Part shown: one piece after another, positions 1-8,662 of the stretch | Position numbering within the stretch: the first letter of the stretch is position 1 | Layout: each line of letters opens with the position of its first letter | Assembly (NCBI RefSeq): GCF_018885265.1 | Contig: NZ_CP076538.1 | Span: forward strand, 2,826,001 to 2,890,000 | Length of the DNA stretch: 64,000 bases | Source of the DNA: Amycolatopsis aidingensis | Lineage (GTDB): Bacteria > Actinomycetota > Actinomycetes > Mycobacteriales > Pseudonocardiaceae | Reading direction: 5' to 3' | Notes under the pieces: model-generated | What the model saw: only the letters and a program-made list of their open reading frames with translations | What the model was told of the DNA's origin: nothing | Database searches by the model: none | Translations under genes and position numbers: made by a program

Positions 1-1257
1 GAGCCCGATCGCGCCGCCGACCTGGAGCGAGGTGTTCAGCAGGCCGCCGGCCAGGCCCTGCTCCTGGTCCACCACGCCCGCCGTGGCCTGGATGTTCAGC
101 GAGGAGAACGCCAGGGTGAACCCGATGCCGAGCAGGATCATGCTGGGCAGCACCGCGCCCAGGTAGCCGGAGTCGGCGTCGATGCCGAGGAACAGGGCGT
201 ACCCGGCGACATGGGCCAGCACCCCGCCGAGGATGGTGCGTGCGGTGCCGACCCTGGCGATCAGCGGGTCGATCCGCGGGGAGCCGAAGGCCACGATCAG
301 GGCGGCGGGCAGGAAGCCGAGCGCGGTCTCCAGCGCGGACCAGCCCCGTACCGACTGCAGGTAGAGCATCACCACGAACTGGAAGCCGATGTAGGCACCG
401 AAGAACAGCGCGCCGCCGAGGTTGGCCCTGGCCAGCGGCCCGGAGCGCAGGATGCCCAGCCGCAGCAGCGGGTGGCTGCTGCGCTTCTCGATGAGCACGA
501 AGGTGGCGATCAAGGCCAGCGCGAGCGCGAAGGACACCAGCGTGCGCGGCGCGGCCCAGCCGACCTCGGGGGCCTCGACCACGGCGAACACCAGCAGCAG
601 CGAACCCGCGGCCCCGGTTATCGCGCCGGGCAGGTCGTATCCGCCGGTGCTGCGGTCCGGGGCGTAGCGCGGGATCAGCTTGACCGCCGCCACCAGCGCG
701 GCGAGCGCGATCGGCACCGGCAGCAGGAAGGTCCACCGCCAGCCGACCTCGGTCAGCAGGCCGGAGAAGACCAGCCCGGCCGAGTAACCGCTGGCCCCGA
801 ACACCGCGAAGATACCGATCGCCTTGTTGCGTGCCGGGCCTTCGTGGAAGGTCGTCGTGATGATGGACAGGGCCGCGGGCGCGGTGAAGGCCGCGGCCAG
901 GCCCTTGACGAACCGGCTGGCAATCAGCAGCGCCCCGTCGTCGACCAGCCCGCCCAGCAGCGAGGCGAGCGCGAACACGGCGACCGCGACCAGGAACACC
1001 CTGCGCCTGCCGAGCAGGTCGGCGGTGCGCCCGCCGAGCAGCAGCAGCCCGCCGTAGCCGAGGACGTAGCCGCTGACGACCCATTGCAGCGCGCTGGTGG
1101 ACAGGCCGAGATCGGCCCGGATGGACGGCAGCGCGACACCGACCATCGAGACGTCGAGTGCGTCCAGCCCGACGACGGTGGACACGGTGAGCAGGACACC
1201 CCACAGGCGGGCATCCCACCGGGTCGAGGACGTGGACAGTTGCGCGGAAGAGCTCAT
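1..1257 (-). CDS. MFS drug-efflux transporter (DHA2/14-TMS type), 3' end outside window
   Basis: The reading frame opens at an ATG (complement of 1255-1257) and stays open to the window edge, giving the first 419 residues. The translation is a string of hydrophobic helices with the MFS loop signature between helices 2 and 3 (GRTADLLGRRR, around residues 77-87) and an early helix carrying DALDVSMVGVALPSI, typical of proton-driven multidrug exporters of the EmrB/QacA type. Substrates cannot be read from sequence. It is transcribed away from the MarR-type gene at 1344, and the shared 86-bp spacer holds an inverted repeat, the usual layout of an exporter controlled by its divergent repressor. Family call is firm; subfamily size is uncertain because the C-terminus is missing. 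Confidence 0.9.
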   Translation of the reverse strand, partial: MSSSAQLSTSSTRWDARLWGVLLTVSTVVGLDALDVSMVGVALPSIRADLGLSTSALQWVVSGYVLGYGGLLLLGGRTADLLGRRRVFLVAVAVFALASLLGGLVDDGALLIASRFVKGLAAAFTAPAALSIITTTFHEGPARNKAIGIFAVFGASGYSAGLVFSGLLTEVGWRWTFLLPVPIALAALVAAVKLIPRYAPDRSTGGYDLPGAITGAAGSLLLVFAVVEAPEVGWAAPRTLVSFALALALIATFVLIEKRSSHPLLRLGILRSGPLARANLGGALFFGAYIGFQFVVMLYLQSVRGWSALETALGFLPAALIVAFGSPRIDPLIARVGTARTILGGVLAHVAGYALFLGIDADSGYLGAVLPSMILLGIGFTLAFSSLNIQATAGVVDQEQGLAGGLLNTSLQVGGAIGL

Positions 1258-1285
1258 GCCAGCAGACAGTACATGCAGACACATC

Positions 1286-1343
1286 TAATGCAAGTGCAAT
1301 AAGTGTGTTTGCATTAAATTCATGCGCATGCTACCCTGCTGTC
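1286..1343 (+). promoter_or_regulatory. MarR-type operator with leaderless promoter
   Basis: TAATGCAA (1286-1293) and TTGCATTA (1309-1316) form a perfect inverted repeat, half-site centres 23 bp apart, between the divergent transporter and regulator. A promoter reads toward the regulator: TTGCAT (1309-1314) as -35, a 17-bp spacer, and TACCCT (1332-1337) as -10. Only six bases separate it from the GTG at 1344, predicting a leaderless mRNA. The right half-site is the -35 box, so a bound dimer would block transcription. A second perfect palindrome, CATGCGCATG, lies at 1321-1330. Assignment of the operator to the adjacent MarR protein is inference from position. Confidence 0.6.
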
Positions 1344-1724
1344 GTGAGCGAGGTCGCCGAGCGGACCGTGGTGCGGCAGTGGCATGAACTGCTCGCCCAC
1401 CACGCGGCCGTGTTCAGCGCGCTGGAGTGCCGGCTGCAGGAGGAGCACGGGCTCGGGGTCAACGAGTTCGAGACGCTGGAGCGGCTGGCCACCTGTGCGG
1501 ACAAGTGCCGGGCCGCGGATCTGACCGAGGCCGTGCACCTGAGTCAGAGCGCCACCTCCCGGCTGATCGCCAGGATGGAACGCGAGGGCCTGGTCGAGCG
1601 GGCCATGTGCGAGGCCGACCGGCGCGGCATCTTCGTGATCCTCACCGAGGTCGGCAGGCAGCGTTACGAGAGCGCGAAACCCACGCACCGGGCCGTGCTC
1701 GAGGAGATGCTCGGCGGGGACTGA
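1344..1724 (+). CDS. MarR-family transcriptional regulator
   Basis: A 126-residue protein with the MarR winged-helix fold: the recognition-helix region AVHLSQSATSRLIARMEREG is followed by a wing with the CEADRRGIFVILTEVGR stretch (D-x-R in the wing is the family hallmark). Start chosen at GTG 1344 because a -10 box ends six bases upstream; an in-frame TTG at 1305 would lie upstream of that promoter. It is divergent from the MFS exporter at 1-1257 and most likely represses it in response to a small ligand; ligand unknown. Two cysteines near residues 52 and 57 (CADKC) and one in the wing could allow redox or metal sensing, but that is speculative. Confidence 0.85.
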   Translation: MSEVAERTVVRQWHELLAHHAAVFSALECRLQEEHGLGVNEFETLERLATCADKCRAADLTEAVHLSQSATSRLIARMEREGLVERAMCEADRRGIFVILTEVGRQRYESAKPTHRAVLEEMLGGD

Positions 1725-1882
1725 ACCGCGCGCCCGGCGTGGCCAACAAACGCCTAAAATTCCGCCAACCGGGAATCTTTCGCATTATCCGATGTTGATC
1801 GCCGCCCAGGCCGGCCGTAGCCTTCGGGGCACCGGACTTCCCGCGAACAGCGAGTCTTATCCAAGGCGAACGGGAGGGCTGT

Positions 1883-2068
1883 ATGCCCGAGCAAGAATCG
1901 AGTCGACGTTCCTTTTTCGGCTGGGCTGGGAAATCGCTGGCGATCACGGCCGCTGTGACGGCCGTCCCGGCGACCGCGCTGGCGGCGGCCGAGCCCGCCG
2001 GGGTCGATCCGGCCACCGGTGAGCCGCTCGACGCCGGAGTGGACTGCGATCGGGGGGTGCCGCGATGA
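1883..2068 (+). CDS. Tat signal-peptide leader ORF, possibly the detached N-terminus of the amidase
   Basis: This 61-residue ORF is almost entirely a twin-arginine signal peptide: SRRSFFGWAGK (residues 7-17) matches the S-R-R-x-F-x-x pattern, followed by a hydrophobic stretch and an ALA-AA cleavage site, leaving only about 26 residues of mature chain. It ends in an ATGA overlap with the amidase start at 2065. A run of six G lies at 2052-2057; with one more G the leader would read straight into the amidase, which otherwise has no export signal. I therefore think it is either the real N-terminus of the amidase split by a one-base difference, or a translationally coupled leader. On its own it would be a secreted micro-peptide of no known function. 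Confidence 0.6.
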   Translation: MPEQESSRRSFFGWAGKSLAITAAVTAVPATALAAAEPAGVDPATGEPLDAGVDCDRGVPR

Positions 2069-2796
2069 CCACGTTCGTCAGCAGGTCGGAATGGGGAGCG
2101 CGGGCGCGCCGGAACGTCTCGTACAACATCACGCCGCAGCACGGCGGGGTGACCGTGCACTATGTCGACACCGGCAACGTGGCCCGGCAGAATCACGAGG
2201 AATGTGTCGGCCAGGTCCGTTCGATCCAGGACTATCACATGGACGGAAAGGAATGGTCGGATATCGCATACACCTATCTGGTGTGCATTCACGACCACAT
2301 TTTCGAGGGCCGGGGAACGGGAGTGCGGACCGCGGCGAACGGCACGAGCTCCGGAAACCAGAACTGGTACGCGGTATGCGGCCTCGTGGGTGGCGCCGAT
2401 CCCGTTTCGGACCAGCTGGTCACGGCCTACCAGGCGGCGATCGCCCGGTTGCGCGGCGCGGGCGGAGCGGCCGAGGGGATCAACGGCCACCGGGATCACC
2501 TGGCCACGTCCTGCCCGGGGGACCGGCTCTACGGCTTCGTCCAGGACGACTCGCTGGACCCGCGCAACGCCGCGGTGCCGCCGTGGCCGGGGGTGTACCT
2601 CTCCTACCCGCCGATCACCCGGCACCGCAGCGTGGCGACCTGGCAGCGGCGGATGCGCGAACTCGGCTGGTCGCTCACCGTCGACGGGGCCTATGGGCCG
2701 TCGTCGAAGTCCGCCTGCACCGCGTTCCAGCGGGACCGGGGACTCGGCGTGGACGGCATCGTGGGGCAGAACACCTGGGACGCGTGCTGGGCCTGA
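2065..2796 (+). CDS. N-acetylmuramoyl-L-alanine amidase (PGRP/Amidase_2) with peptidoglycan-binding domain
   Basis: The 243-residue protein cleaves the amide between N-acetylmuramic acid and the stem peptide of peptidoglycan. The N-terminal two thirds have the PGRP pattern: FVSRSEWGARA at residues 4-14, then predicted zinc ligands His32, His142 (in NGHRDH) and Cys150 (in TSCPG), as in T7 lysozyme. Residues about 190-242 form a PG_binding_1 repeat (LTVDGAYGPSSKSACTAFQ and GVDGIVGQNTWDA). No signal peptide exists in this frame, yet the substrate is extracytoplasmic; the overlapping ORF at 1883-2068 supplies a Tat signal in the -1 frame, so the mature enzyme may need a one-base correction or frameshift to be exported. 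Autolysin or cell-wall recycling role is likely. Confidence 0.9.
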   Translation: MTTFVSRSEWGARARRNVSYNITPQHGGVTVHYVDTGNVARQNHEECVGQVRSIQDYHMDGKEWSDIAYTYLVCIHDHIFEGRGTGVRTAANGTSSGNQNWYAVCGLVGGADPVSDQLVTAYQAAIARLRGAGGAAEGINGHRDHLATSCPGDRLYGFVQDDSLDPRNAAVPPWPGVYLSYPPITRHRSVATWQRRMRELGWSLTVDGAYGPSSKSACTAFQRDRGLGVDGIVGQNTWDACWA

Positions 2797-2814
2797 CCCA
2801 CCGGGCCGGGCCGC

Positions 2815-3750
2815 TCAGCCCTGCTGCGCGGCCCCGGCGCCGGTGACCGGCAGCACCGGGTAGGCGACCTTGATGTTCGCCCGGTCCAGCCCGCTCTTCA
2901 GGTGACCGCGCAGCGCCCGGCCGAGTGCCCACTGCTCGCCGGGTTGCGTGGTGACCATCACCCGCACGGTCACCGCGCCGTTGCCGATGCCGACCACGCC
3001 GCTGATGTCCGGGCGTTCGATGATCTTGGGAGCGTACTCCGGGTCGTCGGCGAACTCGTCGATGCTGCGCTGGATGACCTCCTTGGCCTGTTCCACGTCC
3101 ACCGAGTAGTCCAGCGGGAGTTCGATCACGGCGTTGGCCCAGTCCTGGTTCATGTTGCAGACCCGCATGATCTCGCCGTTGCGCACGTGCCACAGGCCAC
3201 CGTTCAGGTCGCGGATCCGGGTGACCCGCAGGGTGACCGCCTCCACGGTGCCGATCGCCTCGCCCGCGTCGATCACGTCGCCCACGCCGTACTGGTCCTC
3301 GGCGATCATGAACAGCCCGGAAAGGAAGTCCTGCACCAGGCTCTGCGCCCCGAACCCGATCGCGAGGCCGAGCACCCCGGCGCTGGCCAGGATCGGCCCG
3401 ATGTTCACGCCGATCTGCCCGAGCACAGTCACGAAGGCGATCCCGAGGATCACGAAGGTGGCCACGCTCTTCAGCACCGAGGCGACGGTCTGCGCGCGCT
3501 GCCGCTGCCGCTCCCCGCGCGAGGCCTCGCCGGACTTCACGATGCGGCCGGCCGCCCTCGTCTTGCTCAGCCGGTCCCGGGAGCTCACCATCCGCTTGGC
3601 CAGCTGGTCGATCACCCGGCCGATCACGGCCCGCAGCACGAGCGCGACCACGACGACGATCACGATGTTGATCAGACCGGAGATCATCTCGCTGGAGTTC
3701 TCGTTGAACCACTCGGTGATCGCGTTGGCCTGCGACAGTGGGGCCGGCAC
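2815..3750 (-). CDS. MscS-family small-conductance mechanosensitive channel
   Basis: This 311-residue membrane protein opens under membrane tension to release solutes during hypo-osmotic shock. Three hydrophobic segments are visible (about residues 24-44, 92-112 and 117-137); the third continues into the pore-lining signature LGLAIGFGAQSLVQDFLSG, the best-conserved part of the MscS family. The beta-domain follows with YGVGDVIDAGEAIGTVEAV, then the alpha/beta vestibule domain. Start is GTG (complement of 3748-3750). It is convergent with the amidase, with 18 bp between the stops. Length is close to that of E. coli MscS, so this is the small form without extra domains. Confidence 0.92.
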   Translation of the reverse strand: MPAPLSQANAITEWFNENSSEMISGLINIVIVVVVALVLRAVIGRVIDQLAKRMVSSRDRLSKTRAAGRIVKSGEASRGERQRQRAQTVASVLKSVATFVILGIAFVTVLGQIGVNIGPILASAGVLGLAIGFGAQSLVQDFLSGLFMIAEDQYGVGDVIDAGEAIGTVEAVTLRVTRIRDLNGGLWHVRNGEIMRVCNMNQDWANAVIELPLDYSVDVEQAKEVIQRSIDEFADDPEYAPKIIERPDISGVVGIGNGAVTVRVMVTTQPGEQWALGRALRGHLKSGLDRANIKVAYPVLPVTGAGAAQQG

Positions 3751-3836
3751 GGGCGCTCCCTTCGTCTCCGCTGCACCTCCTCAGGCAGGGTGACATGAGC
3801 ACCCGCGTGAGGCGCACCACGGGTCGGCGGAGGCGA

Positions 3837-4658
3837 TCACGGCTCGGCGAGGAACCCGGTCAGCAGGCCGGTCAGCTGTGCCGGGGCGTCCTCCTGCACC
3901 AGATGCCCTGCCTGGTCCACCAGCCGCAGCCGGGCCTGCGGGATGGCCGCGGCCAGCCGGGAGCCGTACTCGGCGGGTAGCCACTGGTCCTGCTCGCCCC
4001 AGACGATCAGCACCGGGCAGTCCAGCTCGCCGTAGCGCTCCTCCACCTCCCGGGTGTAGCGCTCGTCGGCCTGGCTGATCTGCCGGTAGAACGCGGGCTG
4101 CCCCTGCTCGCCGGTCCACGGGCGTACCAGCGCGTCCAGCACCTCCCCGCGCAGCGGCCGGTGCGCGGCCGTCTCGATGTAGCCGCGCACCAGTGCCTCG
4201 TGCAGGTGCGCGGGCAGCTCCTCGAACACCGGCGCGTGCTGGTTCACCAGCCGGAAGAACGGGCTGCCCCACGGGCGCAGGGACACCGCGTCGACCAGCG
4301 CCAGCTTGCGGTAGCTCAGCCCGTCCAGCAGCGCCGAGCGCAGCGACACCGCCCCGCCGAAGTCGTGCGCCACCACCGCGGGCCGGGACAGGCCCCAGTG
4401 CCGCAGCAGCCCGGTGAACACCTCCTGCTGTGCGGCCAGCGACACGTCCTGGCCCGCCCGCTGCTCGGACCGCCCGTAGCCCACCATGTCCCAGAGATAG
4501 ACCGTGTACCGGTCGGAAAGCGCGGTGGCGACATCCCGCCAGACATGGGAGGAGAACGGCGTGCCGTGCAGGAACACCAGCGGGTCGCCGGTACCCCGGC
4601 AGGCCCAGCGCACCGTGCCGTGCGGGCTCTCGTAGCTGTCGGTCAGTTCCCAGCTCAT
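3837..4658 (-). CDS. alpha/beta hydrolase of the haloalkane dehalogenase/epoxide hydrolase type
   Basis: A 273-residue cytoplasmic alpha/beta-hydrolase. The oxyanion-hole motif FLHGTP is at residues 29-34, the nucleophile elbow reads VAHDFGG with Asp99 in the nucleophile position, the acid lies in VWGEQDQW, and the catalytic His is His252 in DQAGHLVQED. An Asp nucleophile rather than Ser marks the haloalkane dehalogenase and epoxide hydrolase branch. Substrate is unknown, and many such actinobacterial proteins have no proven dehalogenase activity. It is divergent from the EndoQ-UvrD gene at 4736 with a 77-bp gap. Confidence 0.85.
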   Translation of the reverse strand: MSWELTDSYESPHGTVRWACRGTGDPLVFLHGTPFSSHVWRDVATALSDRYTVYLWDMVGYGRSEQRAGQDVSLAAQQEVFTGLLRHWGLSRPAVVAHDFGGAVSLRSALLDGLSYRKLALVDAVSLRPWGSPFFRLVNQHAPVFEELPAHLHEALVRGYIETAAHRPLRGEVLDALVRPWTGEQGQPAFYRQISQADERYTREVEERYGELDCPVLIVWGEQDQWLPAEYGSRLAAAIPQARLRLVDQAGHLVQEDAPAQLTGLLTGFLAEP

Positions 4659-4735
4659 CCTGGCTCCCGTCGGGTGGTGGACCTACCGGACGCTGCAACA
4701 CCGCCCGTGCCGATCTTCATCCGGACTGTGGCAGC

Positions 4736-7700
4736 ATGGCGTGGGTGCGTTTCCATGCCGATCTGCACATCCACTCCAAGTACTCCAGGGCTTGCAGCAA
4801 GGACTGTGATCTCGAACATCTGACCTGGTGGGCCCGGCGCAAGGGCATCACGCTCGTCGGCACCGGCGACTTCACCCACCCCGCGTGGTTCGACCACCTG
4901 CGGGAGTGCCTGGTCCCGGCCGAACCGGGGCTGTACCGGTTGCGCGCGGACCTGGACGCCGACATCACCCGCAGGCTCCCGCCGAGCCTGGCCGCTGGCC
5001 AGGTCCGGTTCATGCTGTCGGTGGAGATCTCCACGATCTACAAGCGTGCCGAGCGCACCCGCAAGGTGCACCACCTGATCTACCTGCCCGACTTCGACGC
5101 CGCCGCGGAGTTCAACCGCAAACTCGGCCGGATCGGCAACCTCGGCTCGGACGGCCGCCCCATTCTCGGCCTGGACTCCAGGGACCTGCTGGAGATCACC
5201 CTGGAGTGCGGCGAGGGTTCCTACCTGGTGCCAGCGCATATCTGGACCCCGTGGTTCGCGGTGCTGGGCTCCAAGTCCGGCTTCGACGCCATCGAGGACT
5301 GCTACGTCGATCTCGCCGATCACATCTTCGCGCTGGAGACCGGCCTTTCCAGCGATCCGGAGATGAACTGGAAGATCAGCGCCCTGGACCGGTACCGGCT
5401 GGTCAGCAACTCCGACGCGCATTCGCCGCCGATGCTCGGCAGGGAAGCCACGGTGTTCGAAACCGAGCTGGACTTCCACGCCGTGCGCCGCGCGCTGGAG
5501 ACCGGAGCCGGGCACGCCGGATCGATCGAGTTCTTCCCCGAGGAGGGCAAGTACCACGTCGACGGGCACCGCAAGTGCGGTGTCCGGATGGAACCACCGG
5601 AGACCAGGCGGCATGGTGGCAACTGCCCGGAATGCGGCAAACCGCTCACCGTCGGCGTGCTGAACCGGGTGGAGGAGCTGGCCGACCGGGCCGAGGCCGT
5701 CCGTCCCGATGGCGCGGCCGAGTTCCGCTGCCTGGTGCCGCTGCCGGAGATCATGAGCGAGATCGTCGGCACCGGGCCGAAGAGCAAGAAGGTGCTGGGG
5801 CAGATCGACAAGCTCACCGCCGCGCTGGGGCCGGAGCTGGCCATCCTGCAGGACGTCCCGGTGGACGACATCGAGCGGCACTCGTCCCTGCTGGCCGAGG
5901 CCGTGCGCAGGCTGCGCCGCGGCGAGGTGATCAGGCAGCCCGGCTATGACGGTGAGTACGGCGTGATCCGCCTGTTCGAACCGGAGGAGCTGCGGCGGGC
6001 AGGCACGATGGACACCCCCGCGCTGTTCGACGACGGGCTGTTCGGCTCGCCCGCGCCCGCGCCGGAGCGGGCCGAACCGCGGCGGGCCCCGGGTGCCGGG
6101 GAGCCCGCCCCGGCCGAACCGGCAGCCGAGCCGCCACCCTCGCCCGAGCCACCACCCGAGCCGCGGCCAGGGCCTGCCTGCTCGCTGCTGGACGGCCTCG
6201 ATCCCGAGCAGCGGGCAGCCGCCGGGCTCACCGGCGGGCCCCTGCTGATCATCGCCGGACCGGGGACCGGAAAGACCCGCACCCTGACCCACCGGATCGC
6301 CCACCTGCTGACCGAGCACCAGGTGCCGCCGGGGGAGTGCCTGGCGATCACCTTCACCCGGCGCGCGGCCGAGGAGATGGCCGAGCGGCTCGCCGCGCTG
6401 GTGCCGGAGCAGGCGCCGGGAGTCACCGTGGCCACCTTCCACGCACTCGGCGTCCGCATCCTGCGCGAGCAGCACGAGCGCGCAGGCCTGCCTGCCGACT
6501 TCGGCATCGCCGACGCGAACCTGCGGATGGAGATCGCCACCGAGCTGGCCGGGGACGAGAAACGCGCGGGCAGGCTGCTCACCGAGCTGTCCCGGCAGCG
6601 GCGCACCGGCGGATCCGATCTCGAGCTGGCCGATGCCGCCGATCGCTACCTCAAGGCGCTGCGGCAGCGGAACCTGGTCGACTTCGACGACCTCGTCGCC
6701 CTTCCGGTGACCCTGCTGGAGTCGGACCCGGAGCTGGTCGCCGCCTACCGGCAGCGGTACCGCTGGATCTCGGTGGACGAGTACCAGGACGTGGACGAGC
6801 AGCAGTACCGGCTGCTGCGCCTGCTCGCCCCGGCCGAAGGCAACCTCACCGCCATCGGCGACCCGGACCAGGCCATCTACCGGTTCCGCGGTGCGGACGT
6901 CGGTTTCTTCCTGCGGTTCCAGGAGGACTTCCCGTCCGCGCGGACCGTGCAGCTCACCCGCAACTACCGCTCCAGCGCGAAGGTGCTGACCGCGGCACTG
7001 GGGCTGATCGCCCCCGGCACACTGGTGCCGGGGCGCGCGCTGCACCCGATGGGGGAACATGGCGAGGCCCCGGTCGGCACCCATGCCGCGGCCACCGAGC
7101 AGGCCGAGGCCTCGTTCGTGGCGCGCACGATCGAGCAGCTGCTCGGGGGCGCGTCCTTCCACTCGCTGGACAGCGGCCGGGTGGACACCGAGGGCACCCA
7201 GGGGCTGGGCTTCTCCGACTTCGCCGTGCTCTACCGGACCGACCGGCAGGCACGTGCCCTGGTGGACGCGCTGACCAGGGCGGGCCTGCCGTTCCAGAAA
7301 CGCTCGCACGACCGGCTGACCGACCGCCCCGGCGTGCCGGAGATCCTGACCGAACTGAGCTACCTGCCCGCGGCGCAACCATCCGGCGGCCCGGCCGGTT
7401 CGGTGCCGGGCCGGTTGCGCCAGGCCGCCGATGCCTGCCTGGAACGGCTGCCGCACAACGCCGGACGCGAGGACGCCGCCGCGGACCTGCACACCGCCGT
7501 GGACCTGCTCCGGCCGCTCGCCGAACGCTGCGGTGCGGACCTGGAACGCTTCCGCACCGAGCTGCTGCTCGGGATCGAGGTGGACACCTGGGATCCCCGT
7601 GCCGACCGGGTGTCCCTGCTGACCCTGCACGCGGCCAAGGGGCTGGAGTTCCCGGTGGTGTTCGTGGTCGGCTGCGAGGACGGGCTGCTGCCGTTGCGCT

Positions 7701-7945
7701 GGCCCGGTGCCGCCGGGGAGCTCACCGAGGAGGAGGTGGCCGAGGAACGCAGGCTGCTGTTCGTCGGAATGACCAGGGCGCAGCGGCATCTCTACCTCAG
7801 CCATGCCGCGGAACGCCTGCGCCAGGGCAACGTCCGGACCACCAGCAGGTCGCCGTTCCTCGCCGACCTCGATCCAGGGGTCTGCGAGCGAGTGGGCGGC
7901 ACCCCCCGCCGCAAGCCCCGCGACACCCAGCTGCGGCTGCTCTGA
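4736..7945 (+). CDS. EndoQ-like PHP endonuclease fused to UvrD/PcrA-type DNA helicase
   Basis: A 1069-residue two-enzyme fusion. Residues 1 to about 425 match endonuclease Q: PHP metal motif HADLHIH (7-13), GTGDFTHP, SNSDAH (224-229), a zinc knuckle (Cys281 and CPEC at 297-300) and the closing PGYDGEYG. EndoQ enzymes nick DNA beside deaminated bases. A linker rich in Pro, Ala and Glu (about 440-485) leads to a superfamily 1A helicase: Walker A GPGTGKT (508-514), Walker B DEYQD (681-685), motif III GDPDQAIYRFRG, motif IV LTRNYRSS, motif V LHAAKGLEFP and motif VI VGMTRAQRHL. Start ATG 4736 is chosen because it lies just before the PHP motif; the frame continues upstream to 4430 without coding character. 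The fusion suggests nick-coupled unwinding for repair of deaminated DNA, which is inference. Confidence 0.9.
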   Translation: MAWVRFHADLHIHSKYSRACSKDCDLEHLTWWARRKGITLVGTGDFTHPAWFDHLRECLVPAEPGLYRLRADLDADITRRLPPSLAAGQVRFMLSVEISTIYKRAERTRKVHHLIYLPDFDAAAEFNRKLGRIGNLGSDGRPILGLDSRDLLEITLECGEGSYLVPAHIWTPWFAVLGSKSGFDAIEDCYVDLADHIFALETGLSSDPEMNWKISALDRYRLVSNSDAHSPPMLGREATVFETELDFHAVRRALETGAGHAGSIEFFPEEGKYHVDGHRKCGVRMEPPETRRHGGNCPECGKPLTVGVLNRVEELADRAEAVRPDGAAEFRCLVPLPEIMSEIVGTGPKSKKVLGQIDKLTAALGPELAILQDVPVDDIERHSSLLAEAVRRLRRGEVIRQPGYDGEYGVIRLFEPEELRRAGTMDTPALFDDGLFGSPAPAPERAEPRRAPGAGEPAPAEPAAEPPPSPEPPPEPRPGPACSLLDGLDPEQRAAAGLTGGPLLIIAGPGTGKTRTLTHRIAHLLTEHQVPPGECLAITFTRRAAEEMAERLAALVPEQAPGVTVATFHALGVRILREQHERAGLPADFGIADANLRMEIATELAGDEKRAGRLLTELSRQRRTGGSDLELADAADRYLKALRQRNLVDFDDLVALPVTLLESDPELVAAYRQRYRWISVDEYQDVDEQQYRLLRLLAPAEGNLTAIGDPDQAIYRFRGADVGFFLRFQEDFPSARTVQLTRNYRSSAKVLTAALGLIAPGTLVPGRALHPMGEHGEAPVGTHAAATEQAEASFVARTIEQLLGGASFHSLDSGRVDTEGTQGLGFSDFAVLYRTDRQARALVDALTRAGLPFQKRSHDRLTDRPGVPEILTELSYLPAAQPSGGPAGSVPGRLRQAADACLERLPHNAGREDAAADLHTAVDLLRPLAERCGADLERFRTELLLGIEVDTWDPRADRVSLLTLHAAKGLEFPVVFVVGCEDGLLPLRWPGAAGELTEEEVAEERRLLFVGMTRAQRHLYLSHAAERLRQGNVRTTSRSPFLADLDPGVCERVGGTPRRKPRDTQLRLL

Positions 7946-7998
7946 TCCCGGGAGCGCGGCCCGGTTTGCGACCGGAGCCCGCGGGGCATCCCGGCGGC

Positions 7999-8646
7999 AT
8001 GACGGTGCACAGCACGGAGGTGGTCGTCGAGGCGGACGGCAGCAGGCTGGCGGGGGACCTCGCGGTGCCGAGGGACCCGGCGGGACTGGTGGTGTTCGCG
8101 CACGGCTCTGGCAGTTCCCGGCACAGCGGCCGCAACCAGGCGGTGGCGGGTGTGCTGCGGCGGCACCGGCTGGCCACCCTGCTGCTGGACCTGCTCACCG
8201 CGGACGAGGATCAGGCCGACGCCGGCACCGGGAAGCTGCGGTTCGACATCCCGTTGCTGGCCGAGCGGGTCGGCGCGGCCGTGGAACAGTTCCGCGAGCA
8301 CGGGCCGGTGCGCGGCGTGCCGGTGGGCCTGTTCGGCGCCAGCACCGGGGCCGCGGCCGCGCTGGTCGCCGCCGGTGCGCACCCGGTGGGTGCGGTGGTG
8401 TCCCGTGGCGGCCGCCCCGACCTCGCCGGTACCGCGCTGGAGCGGGTGACCGCGCCCACCCTGCTGATCGTCGGCGGGCGGGACGAGCAGGTCCTGCGGC
8501 TGAACCAGGAGGCGGCCGCGCGACTGCGCGGGCCGCAGGAGCTCGAGGTCGTCGCCGGGGCGGGCCACCTGTTCGAGGAAGCAGGGGCGCTGGACGAGGT
8601 GGCCGGGCTGGCCGCGGACTGGTTCGCCCGGCACCTGCCGGAGTGA
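7999..8646 (+). CDS. dienelactone hydrolase-like alpha/beta hydrolase
   Basis: A 215-residue compact alpha/beta-hydrolase. VVFAHGSGSS near residues 30-39 forms the oxyanion hole, GLFGASTGAAAAL carries the Ser nucleophile in a G-x-S-x-G elbow, LIVGGRDEQV supplies the acid, and GAGHLFEE the catalytic His. Homologues are often joined or adjacent to a phosphoribosyltransferase domain; none is present here. It follows the helicase by 53 bp on the same strand and may be co-transcribed. Substrate is unknown. Confidence 0.82.
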   Translation: MTVHSTEVVVEADGSRLAGDLAVPRDPAGLVVFAHGSGSSRHSGRNQAVAGVLRRHRLATLLLDLLTADEDQADAGTGKLRFDIPLLAERVGAAVEQFREHGPVRGVPVGLFGASTGAAAALVAAGAHPVGAVVSRGGRPDLAGTALERVTAPTLLIVGGRDEQVLRLNQEAAARLRGPQELEVVAGAGHLFEEAGALDEVAGLAADWFARHLPE

Positions 8647-8662
8647 GCGGTCCCGGCGGCTT

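Noticed and set aside
4655..7804. 1049-residue ORF on the minus strand opposite the EndoQ-UvrD gene
   Set aside because: Antisense shadow of a high-GC gene; composition rich in Gly, Arg, Gln and His with no domain, while the plus strand has all helicase motifs.
6337..8646. 769-residue plus-strand ORF spanning the helicase and hydrolase
   Set aside because: Only the last 215 residues (from 7999) have coding character; the rest is an alternate-frame reading of the helicase.
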